Below are positions 1-8,398 of a DNA stretch of 64,000 nt, piece after piece. The notes below the pieces were generated by a model. That model did no database searches, was not told the origin of the DNA, and saw only the letters and a program-made list of their open reading frames with translations. The stretch is from Candidatus Zixiibacteriota bacterium. GTDB lineage: Bacteria > Zixibacteria > MSB-5A5 > UBA10806 > 4484-95. The DNA is taken from NCBI GenBank assembly GCA_024231855.1, contig JAAEQD010000402.1, forward strand, positions 1 through 64,000. Reading direction: 5' to 3'. Every line of letters starts with the position of its first letter. The first letter of the stretch is position 1. The translations under genes and the position numbers were made by a program.

Positions 1-941
1 AAAGGTTGCATATAGCCCATCTCTATAAGGGCCAACGATACGCCATTAACCGAATTTTGTTGCTCCTGAACGATCGTCCGGATAGTCTCCGCGCCGCCGT
101 AATGATCAGATAAATAAGTCATAAACATGAAAGTCTTGATATAATCGGCGAATTGGTTATCCCATACGGTTAAATCATTATTCGGATTGTTCGGGAAGCT
201 GACCAGCGGATCGGGCATGCCGAAAAGAAGCATGGCGTATTCGGCGCAGCCCTCATCCACCCAGCTCTCCTCGTTGGGATCGGCGGCCCAGTGGATCATA
301 TGTTCGAACTCGTGGGCCAGGACCGATATCCGAATCGGCGATACCGGGTCGCCGGGATGACACGACATGTAAAACATCTCGACTTCGTTGGAATGGCCGC
401 CCATGTCCTGAGCCTCCTCCTCGGTATACTCGTTGAACACCGAGAAATAGCCATCAAACACGGAACCCTGATAAGAGCCAAGTTCGCTATAGAAAATGTA
501 GATGTGATCGTCATCATCGAGTTCATCCGGCGGCAGGCCGAAATTTTCGGTATCCATATCATAGATGCCGGCGGTTGAATCGTTATAGGTGCCCTCCTCC
601 CAGTAATACGCCACCTGGGCGACAGCGTCTGAATCCATATGTACATTCCACTGGTCATCGGCGACGAATACGTAGGCATGTTCGGTAACCGCGCGGCAGG
701 TGGCCGGTACCAGTATCCACTGCGGCGGCATAATCGACAGGTCCCAGTTCCAGAATGTCATCGTATCGCCGACTTCGTGAAGGATTATATCATTTGCCAC
801 GGGCTGATTATTGTGGGGGCGGCCGTATTTCTCATGAAGGTCTATTTTCGCTTGATCGAACAACGATGTCATACATCGCGGTTGTCCCCAAACCGGAGTA
901 GTCAATATTATTATCAAACCGGCCATTATTAATTTCCTCAT
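1..941 (-). CDS. Secreted zinc metalloprotease, C-terminus cut by window edge
   Basis: The reading frame starts at ATG 941 after a GGAGG site and runs off the left edge without a stop, so at least 313 residues are present and the C-terminus is missing. Residues 1-19 form a signal peptide (MRKLIMAGLIIILTTPVWG). Around residue 210 it reads HEFEHMIHWAADPNEES followed by WVDEGCAEYAM. HEFEH is a HExxH zinc site and the Glu in DEGxAEY is the likely third ligand, as in gluzincin peptidases. The arrangement resembles M6/M30-like extracellular proteases. It is probably a secreted or surface peptidase; the missing part could carry a sorting domain like those elsewhere in the window. The class is well supported, the exact family is not. 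Confidence 0.8.
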   Translation of the reverse strand, partial: MRKLIMAGLIIILTTPVWGQPRCMTSLFDQAKIDLHEKYGRPHNNQPVANDIILHEVGDTMTFWNWDLSIMPPQWILVPATCRAVTEHAYVFVADDQWNVHMDSDAVAQVAYYWEEGTYNDSTAGIYDMDTENFGLPPDELDDDDHIYIFYSELGSYQGSVFDGYFSVFNEYTEEEAQDMGGHSNEVEMFYMSCHPGDPVSPIRISVLAHEFEHMIHWAADPNEESWVDEGCAEYAMLLFGMPDPLVSFPNNPNNDLTVWDNQFADYIKTFMFMTYLSDHYGGAETIRTIVQEQQNSVNGVSLALIEMGYMQP

Positions 942-1113
942 TATGTCCTCCACTATTAGATGTCAGCGCTATTACCAATATACGGCCATTTGGGATTCTG
1001 TCAAGGTCTTCTGATGATGCCGGATGTTCAATCGGAGTGTAAAGAAATATATGGAAATTGCTAATTTCTTGAAACGAATCCAAGGCTAATAGGCGACTAC
1101 TGCTAATTAAATC

Positions 1114-2058
1114 CTAGTGGAGTTTTTGAAGTTTGTATGAATAGCCGTCTTCAAGCGATTTAGCCTCCTTGAGATGACGGGTTACATACTGGCCGCAATT
1201 GCTGCCGATCTTATTCTCTTCAAGCTCGCCGATGCTGACTATTACCTCATAACCGAGTTTTTTAAGTTGATATTTCAGTACGCGCTCGTCGATTATGGTT
1301 TTGGGATTGATAAAGGATTTCAGGCCGCTTTCGCTGGCCCGGTAGGTTGGATTGATCGGCGTTATTTTAACCAGGAATATCTCGGGATCGAAATACAGGC
1401 TTAGTACAGCGTGATTCATCGGTAGATTATCGGCAAGAGCGAAATTCAAGGTGATTTTCCGATCGCCAGATTTATGAAACTTCTCGCCATATTGAGCGAT
1501 TCGGGCGAAATCCCATTTACGGGTTGGTATAAGCCGATCTCTTAGTTTCTCATCAGAAGTGTGTATCGAGAACTGAAGTTGAAACCTGCCGGGATAAAGT
1601 TTATTTTTTATCTCGATAAGCCTCTCGAAAAAATTATCGACGCCCGAAGGGGCGATTGTGGAGATACAGGGAATCAGGCCGGGTGCTTTGTATCGTGACG
1701 GCAATTCATCCAATACGTCCAGCACGTTGGGATTGAACGTCGGTTCGCCCATCCGGGCGAACTGAACCTTGAATTTCTCCACTGGGATATCGAAATCAGG
1801 GAATCGCCGCTTGATCGGATAATCAATCTGGGCGAATATCTGGTCTTTGGTAAGCTTGCCCTGGTAGAAATTACCGGCATCACAGATTGTACATTTAATC
1901 GGGCAGCCAAACAGCGTGGAAACGATAATAACCCATTTTTTCTCGATCGGAATCGGCGGTTGAACGGATTCGATGAATTCGACAGTTTTACCATCCTCTG
2001 TTTGAGCTATATAGACAGTTGCGATACCTTCCTTGCCGGCACTAGCCGTTACTTTCAT
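1114..2058 (-). CDS. RlmN/Cfr-like radical SAM protein lacking the second catalytic Cys
   Basis: A 314-residue radical SAM protein. The 4Fe-4S motif is CX3CX2C at C52, C56 and C59 (GCPIKCTIC), followed by FARMGEPTFN, which matches the GMGEPLLN region of the 23S rRNA methylase RlmN. Near the end, SNCGQY (C288) matches the RlmN methyl-carrying cysteine in its CGQL context. However, the residue seven before the first cluster Cys, which is Cys118 in E. coli RlmN, is Ile45 here, and the N-terminal RNA-binding helical domain of RlmN is absent. It is therefore probably not a standard A2503 methylase. The start ATG overlaps the stop of the upstream flavoprotein gene in an ATGA, so the two are translationally coupled. 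Substrate unknown. Confidence 0.8.
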   Translation of the reverse strand: MKVTASAGKEGIATVYIAQTEDGKTVEFIESVQPPIPIEKKWVIIVSTLFGCPIKCTICDAGNFYQGKLTKDQIFAQIDYPIKRRFPDFDIPVEKFKVQFARMGEPTFNPNVLDVLDELPSRYKAPGLIPCISTIAPSGVDNFFERLIEIKNKLYPGRFQLQFSIHTSDEKLRDRLIPTRKWDFARIAQYGEKFHKSGDRKITLNFALADNLPMNHAVLSLYFDPEIFLVKITPINPTYRASESGLKSFINPKTIIDERVLKYQLKKLGYEVIVSIGELEENKIGSNCGQYVTRHLKEAKSLEDGYSYKLQKLH

Positions 2059-2954
2059 CTATTTTGGTCCTTCAAATTCCTACTTATCATCATCGCCGCC
2101 ATAATCCCCTGCCCGATTGCTATTGCCGATTGGCGGTAGATTCCATTTTTCACATCCCCGATAATATGGAAAATACCCTGCTTCATTAACTCAAGGGAGC
2201 CCGCAATCAGTTTCTCGGATACATAACCAAGCTGAGGCTGGCGTCCAATAGCAAATATGATAAAATCCGAATCCAGCCGCAAGTTATCTTTGATAGTTTG
2301 GCATTCGATCTGCAATTTATTTGCCTGGCCGATGGAAATGCCGGTGATTTGGGTATGATCGCGATAACTTATCGATTCTGTTTTATCCGCCCGATCTTTG
2401 AGAAGCGGTAAACATCTGATTTCCTCGCCCCGGTTAAGGATAATTACATCATTGTGTTCACTAAGGTTGAGCGCGTAATCGAAAGCCGCATCCCCGGCGC
2501 CGACTATGATTATAGTTTTGCCCTGCTCTTTTAGAAGGGGATAAACCTCATAGAAAATTCTATTTTCAGCCGGTTTGGGTATGGCGATATCATCAAAGAG
2601 TTTGGGCATGGTGCCGGAGGCTATCACCACCGATTGGGCATACCATGTTTTATCGGATGCGGACAATTTGAACTTGCCATCGTCGTAATCCAGTCCGGTT
2701 ACCTCATCGTTTTGAATCATTATCGATGCTTTTTGCAGATGCCGGGAAAGTAATTCTACCAGTTCAGGGCCGGAAATGCCATCAGGGAAGCCGGGGTAGT
2801 TCTCCACCAGGTTGGCGTTATAGAGAAGTCCGCCGATTTGGTTACTTTCGAATATCACAGGCGTTATGCCATGCCGTTTAAGCTGAATCGCCGCCGCGAT
2901 TCCGGCCGGCCCAGCGCCTATAATGACGGCATCTTCGATTTTAGTTCCGGTCAT
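2055..2954 (-). CDS. Thioredoxin-reductase-like flavoprotein without redox CxxC
   Basis: A 299-residue pyridine nucleotide-disulfide oxidoreductase of the class II thioredoxin reductase fold. The FAD-binding GxGxxG is at residues 13-18 (GAGPAG) and a second Rossmann motif (IVGAGDAAFD) binds NAD(P)H; the C-terminal FAD motif reads IIGDVKNG. The CATC motif that thioredoxin reductases carry just before the second Rossmann motif is replaced by FYEVYPLL, so it cannot reduce thioredoxin in the usual way. YpdA-type or ferredoxin/flavodoxin-NADP reductase-like enzymes share this loss. It is coupled (4-bp ATGA overlap) to the downstream radical SAM gene, which suggests it feeds electrons to that enzyme. 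That role is inference. Confidence 0.8.
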   Translation of the reverse strand: MTGTKIEDAVIIGAGPAGIAAAIQLKRHGITPVIFESNQIGGLLYNANLVENYPGFPDGISGPELVELLSRHLQKASIMIQNDEVTGLDYDDGKFKLSASDKTWYAQSVVIASGTMPKLFDDIAIPKPAENRIFYEVYPLLKEQGKTIIIVGAGDAAFDYALNLSEHNDVIILNRGEEIRCLPLLKDRADKTESISYRDHTQITGISIGQANKLQIECQTIKDNLRLDSDFIIFAIGRQPQLGYVSEKLIAGSLELMKQGIFHIIGDVKNGIYRQSAIAIGQGIMAAMMISRNLKDQNR

Positions 2955-2987
2955 TCTTAAATGCTATCCTTGGTTAAGCTGATTGAG

Positions 2988-3015
2988 AATCTATGTATTT
3001 GTATCAGTTTGTCAA
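2988..3015 (-). promoter_or_regulatory. Sigma70-type promoter for the flavoprotein/radical SAM operon
   Basis: On the minus strand TTGACA (3015-3010) is followed after 16 bases by TAGATT (2993-2988). Transcription would begin near 2982, about 28 bases before ATG 2954. The -35 is a perfect consensus; the -10 matches four of six. Confidence 0.5.
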
Positions 3016-3105
3016 GGGGGATTGCGGATTTTACCTAATGGCAAGCATCTATTGCCTTGCCTTTGATAGTTCTGTCAGATCGTAGTAACCGTAGATACCG
3101 TTTTT

Positions 3106-3173
3106 CAAGTCCACTTGGGACTTGACGCGACCGATTCTCCACAGCGGCTCGTCAGGCCCCAAGTAGGCCTGAC
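3106..3173. repeat. Two adjacent palindromes in a divergent intergenic region
   Basis: The 336-base gap between divergent genes (2955-3290) holds two hairpins. CAAGTCC at 3106-3112 pairs with GGACTTG at 3118-3124. GTCAGGCC at 3151-3158 pairs perfectly with GGCCTGAC at 3166-3173. Neither is followed by a T tract, so they look more like REP-type repeats than terminators. The remainder of the gap shows the leftward promoter and nothing else recognised. Confidence 0.5.
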
Positions 3174-3290
3174 CTACGCCTGACTTCTTTTATTACTTCA
3201 TTAATTAATTTCAATCCAATTCCTCCCTTGACATTCCCGCCCCAATCCCAATATACTGCCAGAGAGGAAACTTCGTTAAAAGGAGGACAT

Positions 3291-4514
3291 ATGTCTCGAT
3301 TGAAATATACGATAACGATAATAATTGCCATTGCAGTTTTTCAGGTAATGTACATTGATAAGCCCACTGCCGGCTCATCACCCGATGATATCCTACCACA
3401 AGTTACCTCGTTCAACGATTCCGGCTGGGTGCTTCTGTATCAGGAGAATTTCGATACCACCTACGAGGCCACCGATGGCCAAACATTCGGCACCGATGGC
3501 TGGTTGATATACCAGCTTATCAATGATGGCGCTATCACGGTCGCCGACAGTTACGCCCAGCTTAACGCGCCGGATTTCTGGAACGCCGCCCTTATAAGAA
3601 GCGTCGATATAATGCCGGAAGAGTATAAGGTCAGGACCAAGATCGGCTATATAAATTACGATTTGACCAATTACGAGCAGGCTGATTATGATGATCCCGA
3701 TTTCAACGACCATCAGGGGCATTACGAAAATGGCATGTATTTCCTGACTGTCACAGATCGTATCTGCGTGGGCAACGAATGCGCCGAGTATTGGTGGCAT
3801 TACCATCGCAAAATGGTTATCGATGTGGACAACCATATAAACTGGGATGATCCCGGCGAAACCTTCCATCCGGTCTACATGGTCTATATGGCTCCAGAGG
3901 AAAACTCCGGCGGTAACCTGCTGAGAACCTGGGACGGCGACGAGTGGGACACCTCACCCTGGAACTGGAATGTCGCTTACACCTATGATTACGATACCTG
4001 GTATTACGCTGAGCTTGAGAAAATCGACGGTCATATTATTCTGAGGTTGTATGACGGTAACCAGGATATTATCGAGGAGACAACCCCGGTCGATCTTGAA
4101 TTGATCAACGCTATGGATGATACGCTGGAGTATCTATATTTAGGCGAGCCGCACACCGATGATTACGAGGGCGATGTCCGAATCGATGAGATCACACTGC
4201 TTTTACCCGATGAGGGCCAGACTGTCGATGATAATAGATGGGGTATAACGAAAGGCTTTCGTTTAACTCATAGCCGTCCCAATCCGTTTAACGCCCAGAC
4301 TGTTATCAGCTATAACTTGCATGAATCTTCGTCCGTTACCTTAGATATTTATGATATCATGGGGCGAAAAGTGATATCACTGGTTAATAGCGTTCAACCG
4401 GCGGGATATCATCAGGTAACATGGGACGCCTCGGGCAAGACATCCGGCATATATTTCTACAGGATACAAGCCGGTGATTATGTCGATACCGGGTCGATGC
4501 TGCTATTGAAATAG
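3291..4514 (+). CDS. Secreted protein with type IX-style C-terminal sorting domain
   Basis: The start chosen is ATG 3291, directly after AAAGGAGGACAT, rather than the earlier in-frame start at 3228 that has no ribosome site; this gives 407 residues. The N-terminus is a signal peptide with an IIAIAVFQVMYI core. The middle is rich in Asp, Tyr and Trp and has a beta-sandwich look (concanavalin/LamG-like), but no catalytic motif is recognised. The last 85 residues are a sorting domain (SRPNPFNAQTVISYNL, YDIMGRKV, SGIYFYRIQAG, end in MLLLK). It is probably exported and anchored at the cell surface. Function of the mature domain unknown. Confidence 0.8.
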   Translation: MSRLKYTITIIIAIAVFQVMYIDKPTAGSSPDDILPQVTSFNDSGWVLLYQENFDTTYEATDGQTFGTDGWLIYQLINDGAITVADSYAQLNAPDFWNAALIRSVDIMPEEYKVRTKIGYINYDLTNYEQADYDDPDFNDHQGHYENGMYFLTVTDRICVGNECAEYWWHYHRKMVIDVDNHINWDDPGETFHPVYMVYMAPEENSGGNLLRTWDGDEWDTSPWNWNVAYTYDYDTWYYAELEKIDGHIILRLYDGNQDIIEETTPVDLELINAMDDTLEYLYLGEPHTDDYEGDVRIDEITLLLPDEGQTVDDNRWGITKGFRLTHSRPNPFNAQTVISYNLHESSSVTLDIYDIMGRKVISLVNSVQPAGYHQVTWDASGKTSGIYFYRIQAGDYVDTGSMLLLK

Positions 4515-4522
4515 ATGATTAG

Positions 4523-5314
4523 TTAATCTAATTCTTTTCTGAGAATTTCATAAAACCTATCCCGCGCGTATTGTTCTGCCCAGGGCTTATGCCCGCATTT
4601 CTCAAGCAAGTGAAATTGAAAATCCTTTATGATTCTGGCTAAGGGCTTCTTCACACCCTCGGCCGGATGAGGGTCGTAATCGCCATGGATTGCGGTAACG
4701 GGGCATTTTATCTGTTTGCCCATTTCAAGAAGCTTGCCGCTTCGCCTTAGCTCGGCAGCAGACTCCCACACGCCCATGAATACTTCAACCTGGCAATCGA
4801 TCGTTTCCGATACCGCTGAATCTTCGACTATCGAATTGAAAACATCGGCCTTGGATAGCAACTCGCCGAATTGAGCGAATGAACTATTTTTATCTTCGGC
4901 GTCAGGATCATCGAGAATTTCCAATGCCGAAACGACCCTTGCCTTATCCTGATCGCTCAGTCGATCCAGCCGGGCTCGCATAATCCCCGCGGCGTATTTC
5001 TCCTCGAATGGGCCGCTGCCAACGAGAATCAGTTTCATCACCATATCAGGGTGCTTAGCTGCGAGTATATAGCTTAGCCAGGCCCCCCAGGAGTAGCCGA
5101 TTAAGGTGATAGGAAGGTCTCCATGTTTCGTAAGCACGTCGTTCAACTCATCAACCTGGCCCTGAAGCGATGTCGCTGTTTGAAGCGGCTCCAGCACGCC
5201 GCAGGTCGATTCAAGCTCCCGTGCAACCGGCGCCATCTCGCCCGGCGCTCCCGGCCCACCGTGGATGGCGGCGATGATATAAGGCGACTGGCCATGTTTT
5301 CTCAGGTTTTGCAA
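4523..5314 (-). CDS. Alpha/beta hydrolase, proline iminopeptidase-like
   Basis: A 263-residue alpha/beta-hydrolase fold protein. The oxyanion-hole motif HGGPG is near residue 19, the nucleophile elbow is GYSWGAW (Ser in GxSxG), the acid is in HGDYDPH and the catalytic His is in CGHKPW near the end. HGGPG is typical of proline iminopeptidases and related hydrolases. No signal peptide is visible, so it is cytoplasmic. The start is TTG at 5314 with AGGA nine bases upstream; no other in-frame Met occurs before the HGGPG motif. It is convergent with the preceding sorting-domain gene (8 bases apart). Substrate not determinable. Confidence 0.75.
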   Translation of the reverse strand: MQNLRKHGQSPYIIAAIHGGPGAPGEMAPVARELESTCGVLEPLQTATSLQGQVDELNDVLTKHGDLPITLIGYSWGAWLSYILAAKHPDMVMKLILVGSGPFEEKYAAGIMRARLDRLSDQDKARVVSALEILDDPDAEDKNSSFAQFGELLSKADVFNSIVEDSAVSETIDCQVEVFMGVWESAAELRRSGKLLEMGKQIKCPVTAIHGDYDPHPAEGVKKPLARIIKDFQFHLLEKCGHKPWAEQYARDRFYEILRKELD

Positions 5315-5569
5315 ATTTATTCGTCCTATTTGGCGTCATTGATCTTAGCTTATTGCGATAATGGTACTGTACGCAATTTAGCACAATAACCGAAATATAT
5401 CAAATTTAACGATAGGTTGCTTATTTGGGCTTCGACTTAATTATAAGAACTTCGCGGTAAACAAACCATCGTGAAAAAGGTATACAGCCACTATATTAAT
5501 TGCTATTTCAATCGGGCTTGTAATATAATAATGAAAATATCTAAACTGTCTGTGAATGAAAGGACGATT

Positions 5570-6898
5570 ATGGATGCGAAGAAAATATATCGAATATTAT
5601 TATATGCAATACTAATTGCAGTTATCCTGGCCGGTTGCCAGAATAAGTCGACCGATCCGCCCGTAACTCCGTCATTATTGGAGCGTTTGCAGTCTTTGCC
5701 AAATTGCAGTGTTGTGGAGATCGATCCGCCTGAGGGAGCACATTACTCTCGCGCTTTTCAGATAACCATCGTTCAGCCGGTCGATCATGCAAATCCGAAC
5801 GGACAAAGCTTCGAGCAGAGGCTTTTCCTGTCGCACGTGGATGAATCAGCCCCAATGGCGCTGGTTACCTGGGGTTATGATGTTACGAGTAATGCCTCCT
5901 ACGAGCTGGCGGAGATGCTTCAGGCCAACCAGTTGCTGGCAGCCTACAGGTACACCGGGGATAACCGGCCCAATCCGGTTGACTGGGATTATCTGACTAT
6001 AGAACAGGCCTCGGGCGATTTTCACGTAATCGCCGATATATTTAAAGACATATACACCGGCCCGTGGGTAAATTTCGGTTACAGTAAAAGCGCCGGCGCC
6101 GCTTTACATCACAGGCGGTTCCACCCGGATGATGTACTGGCAACCGTGGCAGTGGTTCCCGGCGTATTCATATCGACTCATGATCCGCGTGTCGATGACT
6201 TCCTGACAAACACTGTGGGCACCGAAGAGTGCCGGGACAAGATCAGAGAATTCCAGCGTCTGGCCCTTACCCGGCGGGATAGCCTTCTGCCGATTTATGA
6301 GGAGTACGTTCAGGATCAGGGGTATAGCTACTCCCGGATCGGCGGTGTTGGGATTGCCTTTGAATATCTGGTTCTCGAGTACGGCTATATATTCTGGCAA
6401 TATCTGCAAGTATACCATTGTGATCTTATCCCCGATTCGACCGTATCTAATTCTGACCTGTTTATTCATCTCCAGAGTGTCAGCGATATAGATTTCTTAA
6501 GGGATGAAATTTGCGTTATGTTTGAACCGACTTATTACCAATTCCACACCGAAACGGGTTACTATGGTTATGCCACCGAGCACCTTGACGATTTATTAAT
6601 CGAGGTTGATGATCCAAATTACGAACATATGGCGCCGGTGGGAGTTCCGCTTGTTTACGATCCGGCCGTGATGGCGGATATGAAGCAATGGCTGGAAACC
6701 GACGGCCAAAATATAATTTATATTTACGGCGAACACGATCCGCTCACCGCTACAGCTATATCGTCTCCCGTGAATTCCAATTCATTCAGCATAATTCAGC
6801 CGGGAGGTAATCATCTGTTGTTCATAGAGGATTTGAACCAGCGGGATTTGGTGCTCGATTCGTTGGGCTCTTGGCTGCAAGTAACAGTGGGGCCGTAG
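5570..6898 (+). CDS. S37 (PS-10) family secreted tripeptidyl aminopeptidase, lipoprotein
   Basis: The start is placed at ATG 5570 behind AAAGGA; the earlier GTG at 5471 would bury the signal sequence. The 442-residue product begins with a lipoprotein signal ending LILAGC-like (ILAGC, Cys23). The body matches the S37 peptidase pattern: QPVDHANP, YTGDNRPNPVDWDYLTIEQA, the serine site GYSKSAGA, and late Asp and His candidates in YGEHDPLTA and GGNHLLF. S37 enzymes of Streptomyces remove N-terminal tripeptides from secreted proteins. Here it is probably anchored in an outer envelope membrane and degrades external peptides. The usual GxSKGG has become GYSKSA, a minor divergence. Confidence 0.8.
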   Translation: MDAKKIYRILLYAILIAVILAGCQNKSTDPPVTPSLLERLQSLPNCSVVEIDPPEGAHYSRAFQITIVQPVDHANPNGQSFEQRLFLSHVDESAPMALVTWGYDVTSNASYELAEMLQANQLLAAYRYTGDNRPNPVDWDYLTIEQASGDFHVIADIFKDIYTGPWVNFGYSKSAGAALHHRRFHPDDVLATVAVVPGVFISTHDPRVDDFLTNTVGTEECRDKIREFQRLALTRRDSLLPIYEEYVQDQGYSYSRIGGVGIAFEYLVLEYGYIFWQYLQVYHCDLIPDSTVSNSDLFIHLQSVSDIDFLRDEICVMFEPTYYQFHTETGYYGYATEHLDDLLIEVDDPNYEHMAPVGVPLVYDPAVMADMKQWLETDGQNIIYIYGEHDPLTATAISSPVNSNSFSIIQPGGNHLLFIEDLNQRDLVLDSLGSWLQVTVGP

Positions 6899-7124
6899 CG
6901 GGGCGGTTGCTTAAGATCCCGAACCCCATATTAATTATATAGGTCCACTTAAATAACAGAGATTTGCGAACAACTAAATAATTAATGTTATCTCATATTC
7001 TCTGAAGTTTTGGCTGGCTTTGTTAAAAAATGGTATATATAAAATCGATGCTGTGTACAAATATATGTTGCGGTACCGGCCCACGGCGATTCTTTAACAA
7101 ACTCTAAAGCTAAACAATCATTAA

Positions 7125-7769
7125 TTACTTGGACTTCTTTTTGATATCCATCAAACGTTTTACCAGAGCATTAATATCAATACCAAAACCCATGAAGCTG
7201 GGTTTCATCCAAAGTATTTGGTAGGTTTCGTCTAATACGTTATCTTTTAACTCACGCTCTTTTACAATCTTAGTAATTTTATTTAATAGCTCTTTATTAC
7301 CTATATCTTTTATCTCTTCGCCAAGAGCCTCTAATTGGTTTTTAATTTTTAAGTTGTTCTGGTAAGTTTCTGCCAGCAGCTTATTATTATTCTCATAAAT
7401 GTTTTGTAAGTGAAGACTTAAGCTAGCTTTACGTACAAGGAGTTCTATTTGTTTTTGTTCTACATTTAGTTTATTAATTTCCCTAGACTTTTTATCAATT
7501 TCTTTATCTGCCTCTTGCATTTCCTCCGCAAGGGAAGCTATATTTTTTAGAGACGAAATCTCAAGAGTTTTTAAGTCATCTGATGATATTATCGGTAGAG
7601 CTAACGCTAATAGTCCAAACACAGATGCAACTCCACCAATCATAGCAGCAAATTTTAAATAAACTTCATATGTAAATATTGGAATTAAACTGAGTTCAGC
7701 GATAATTAATCCTACTATAAAATATAGAATTGAAACTGTAAAAATAATTCTTATGAATTTTCTTAACAT
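7125..7769 (-). CDS. Membrane protein with two N-terminal helices and coiled coil
   Basis: A 214-residue protein of unknown family. Two hydrophobic segments (about residues 7-28 and 37-63) are followed by a long charged helical stretch (about 70-170) with heptad-like spacing of Leu and Ile and much Lys and Glu, consistent with a cytoplasmic coiled coil. The DNA is visibly more AT-rich than the core genes, with ATA and TTA codons frequent, which suggests foreign origin. The ribosome site is AAAGGAGC upstream of ATG 7769. It stands alone next to the decayed tRNA-Leu region. No function can be assigned. Confidence 0.65.
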   Translation of the reverse strand: MLRKFIRIIFTVSILYFIVGLIIAELSLIPIFTYEVYLKFAAMIGGVASVFGLLALALPIISSDDLKTLEISSLKNIASLAEEMQEADKEIDKKSREINKLNVEQKQIELLVRKASLSLHLQNIYENNNKLLAETYQNNLKIKNQLEALGEEIKDIGNKELLNKITKIVKERELKDNVLDETYQILWMKPSFMGFGIDINALVKRLMDIKKKSK

Positions 7770-8250
7770 TAGTTTATGCTCCTTTATATCATGCTACATA
7801 CTTAAACAAGTAGGTTGAAAATTTCAGGGTATATAGTATACTATTTTTCATTGTGTAAAATAATTCCCCTATTGGTAAGTAACTCATTGGGGAAGAATAC
7901 GTTCTTCTGATTTTGATTGTTCTGAATACAAAAGTATCAGAAATACCTAGTGCTTTGAATGTAAAAGCTGCAAATCTCATTTTCACTTAATGACTTTTAG
8001 AATATTATCATTCTTGTTTGGAATATAATAAATAGTTAAACCTAATACAATAGAAAATCTATTATAACATATTGAATTTCAATAAAATTCATATTACTTT
8101 ATACCGTATATGGTAATTGAAAATTCTAATAAATATCCTAACCTAAATTCTGTATAAATTTAAAATAGTATGCTCACATCATAAAGGGGAGGTATTCATG
8201 CATTTAAAACTGTCGTTAGGGGCCACGGACATCCCCAAAGTCCCCCAGAA
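7770..8250. other. AT-rich gene-free stretch
   Basis: No convincing gene. A 65-codon frame on the minus strand (7789-7986) has no ribosome site or recognisable features and is treated as chance. The AT-rich composition continues from the neighbouring membrane protein gene until about 8190, where the composition changes abruptly towards the tRNA-like segment. Confidence 0.5.
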
Positions 8251-8293
8251 AATGAACACACGCCTTGACTAATCCCCTCCCCGAAACTACATT
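8251..8293 (+). promoter_or_regulatory. tRNA-Leu promoter, copy 1 (in front of the decayed tRNA)
   Basis: AATGAACACACGCC is followed by TTGACT (8265-8270), 17 bases and TACATT (8288-8293). The block is nearly the same as the promoter of the intact tRNA-Leu at 11392-11435, including the flanking AATGAACACAC and CCCGAAAC stretches. Confidence 0.65.
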
Positions 8294-8309
8294 ACCGCGT
8301 ACAAAGTTA

Positions 8310-8391
8310 GCGAAAGTGGCGGCATAGGCAGACGCGCCGGCCCTAGTATTCAGTCTCGCGGAGGGTGGGGGTTAGGTACGATTGCTCAGCA
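8310..8391 (+). pseudogene. Decayed tRNA-Leu
   Basis: The segment begins GCGAAAGTGGCGG and keeps GGCAGACGCGC, a CTAG at the anticodon position and GGGTGGGGGTT, all collinear with the intact tRNA-Leu(UAG) at 11452. The anticodon stem no longer pairs (CCGGC against TTCAG), the T arm has lost its TTCAAAT loop and the 3' acceptor strand no longer matches GCGAAAG. It is a degenerate copy that cannot fold as a tRNA. Confidence 0.75.
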
Positions 8392-8398
8392 CTCTGAA

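Noticed and set aside
291-679. Frames on both strands over the left-edge metalloprotease
   Set aside because: The minus-strand frame with a signal peptide, HEFEH and DEGCAEY is continuous from 941 to the edge and explains the region. The others have no start site or motif.
7019-7101. TTTGTTAAA and TTTAACAAA inverted repeat
   Set aside because: Nine-base arms 65 bases apart in AT-rich DNA are expected by chance, and no target duplication or transposase is seen.
7789-7986. 65-codon minus-strand frame
   Set aside because: AT-rich chance frame without a ribosome site or homologous feature.
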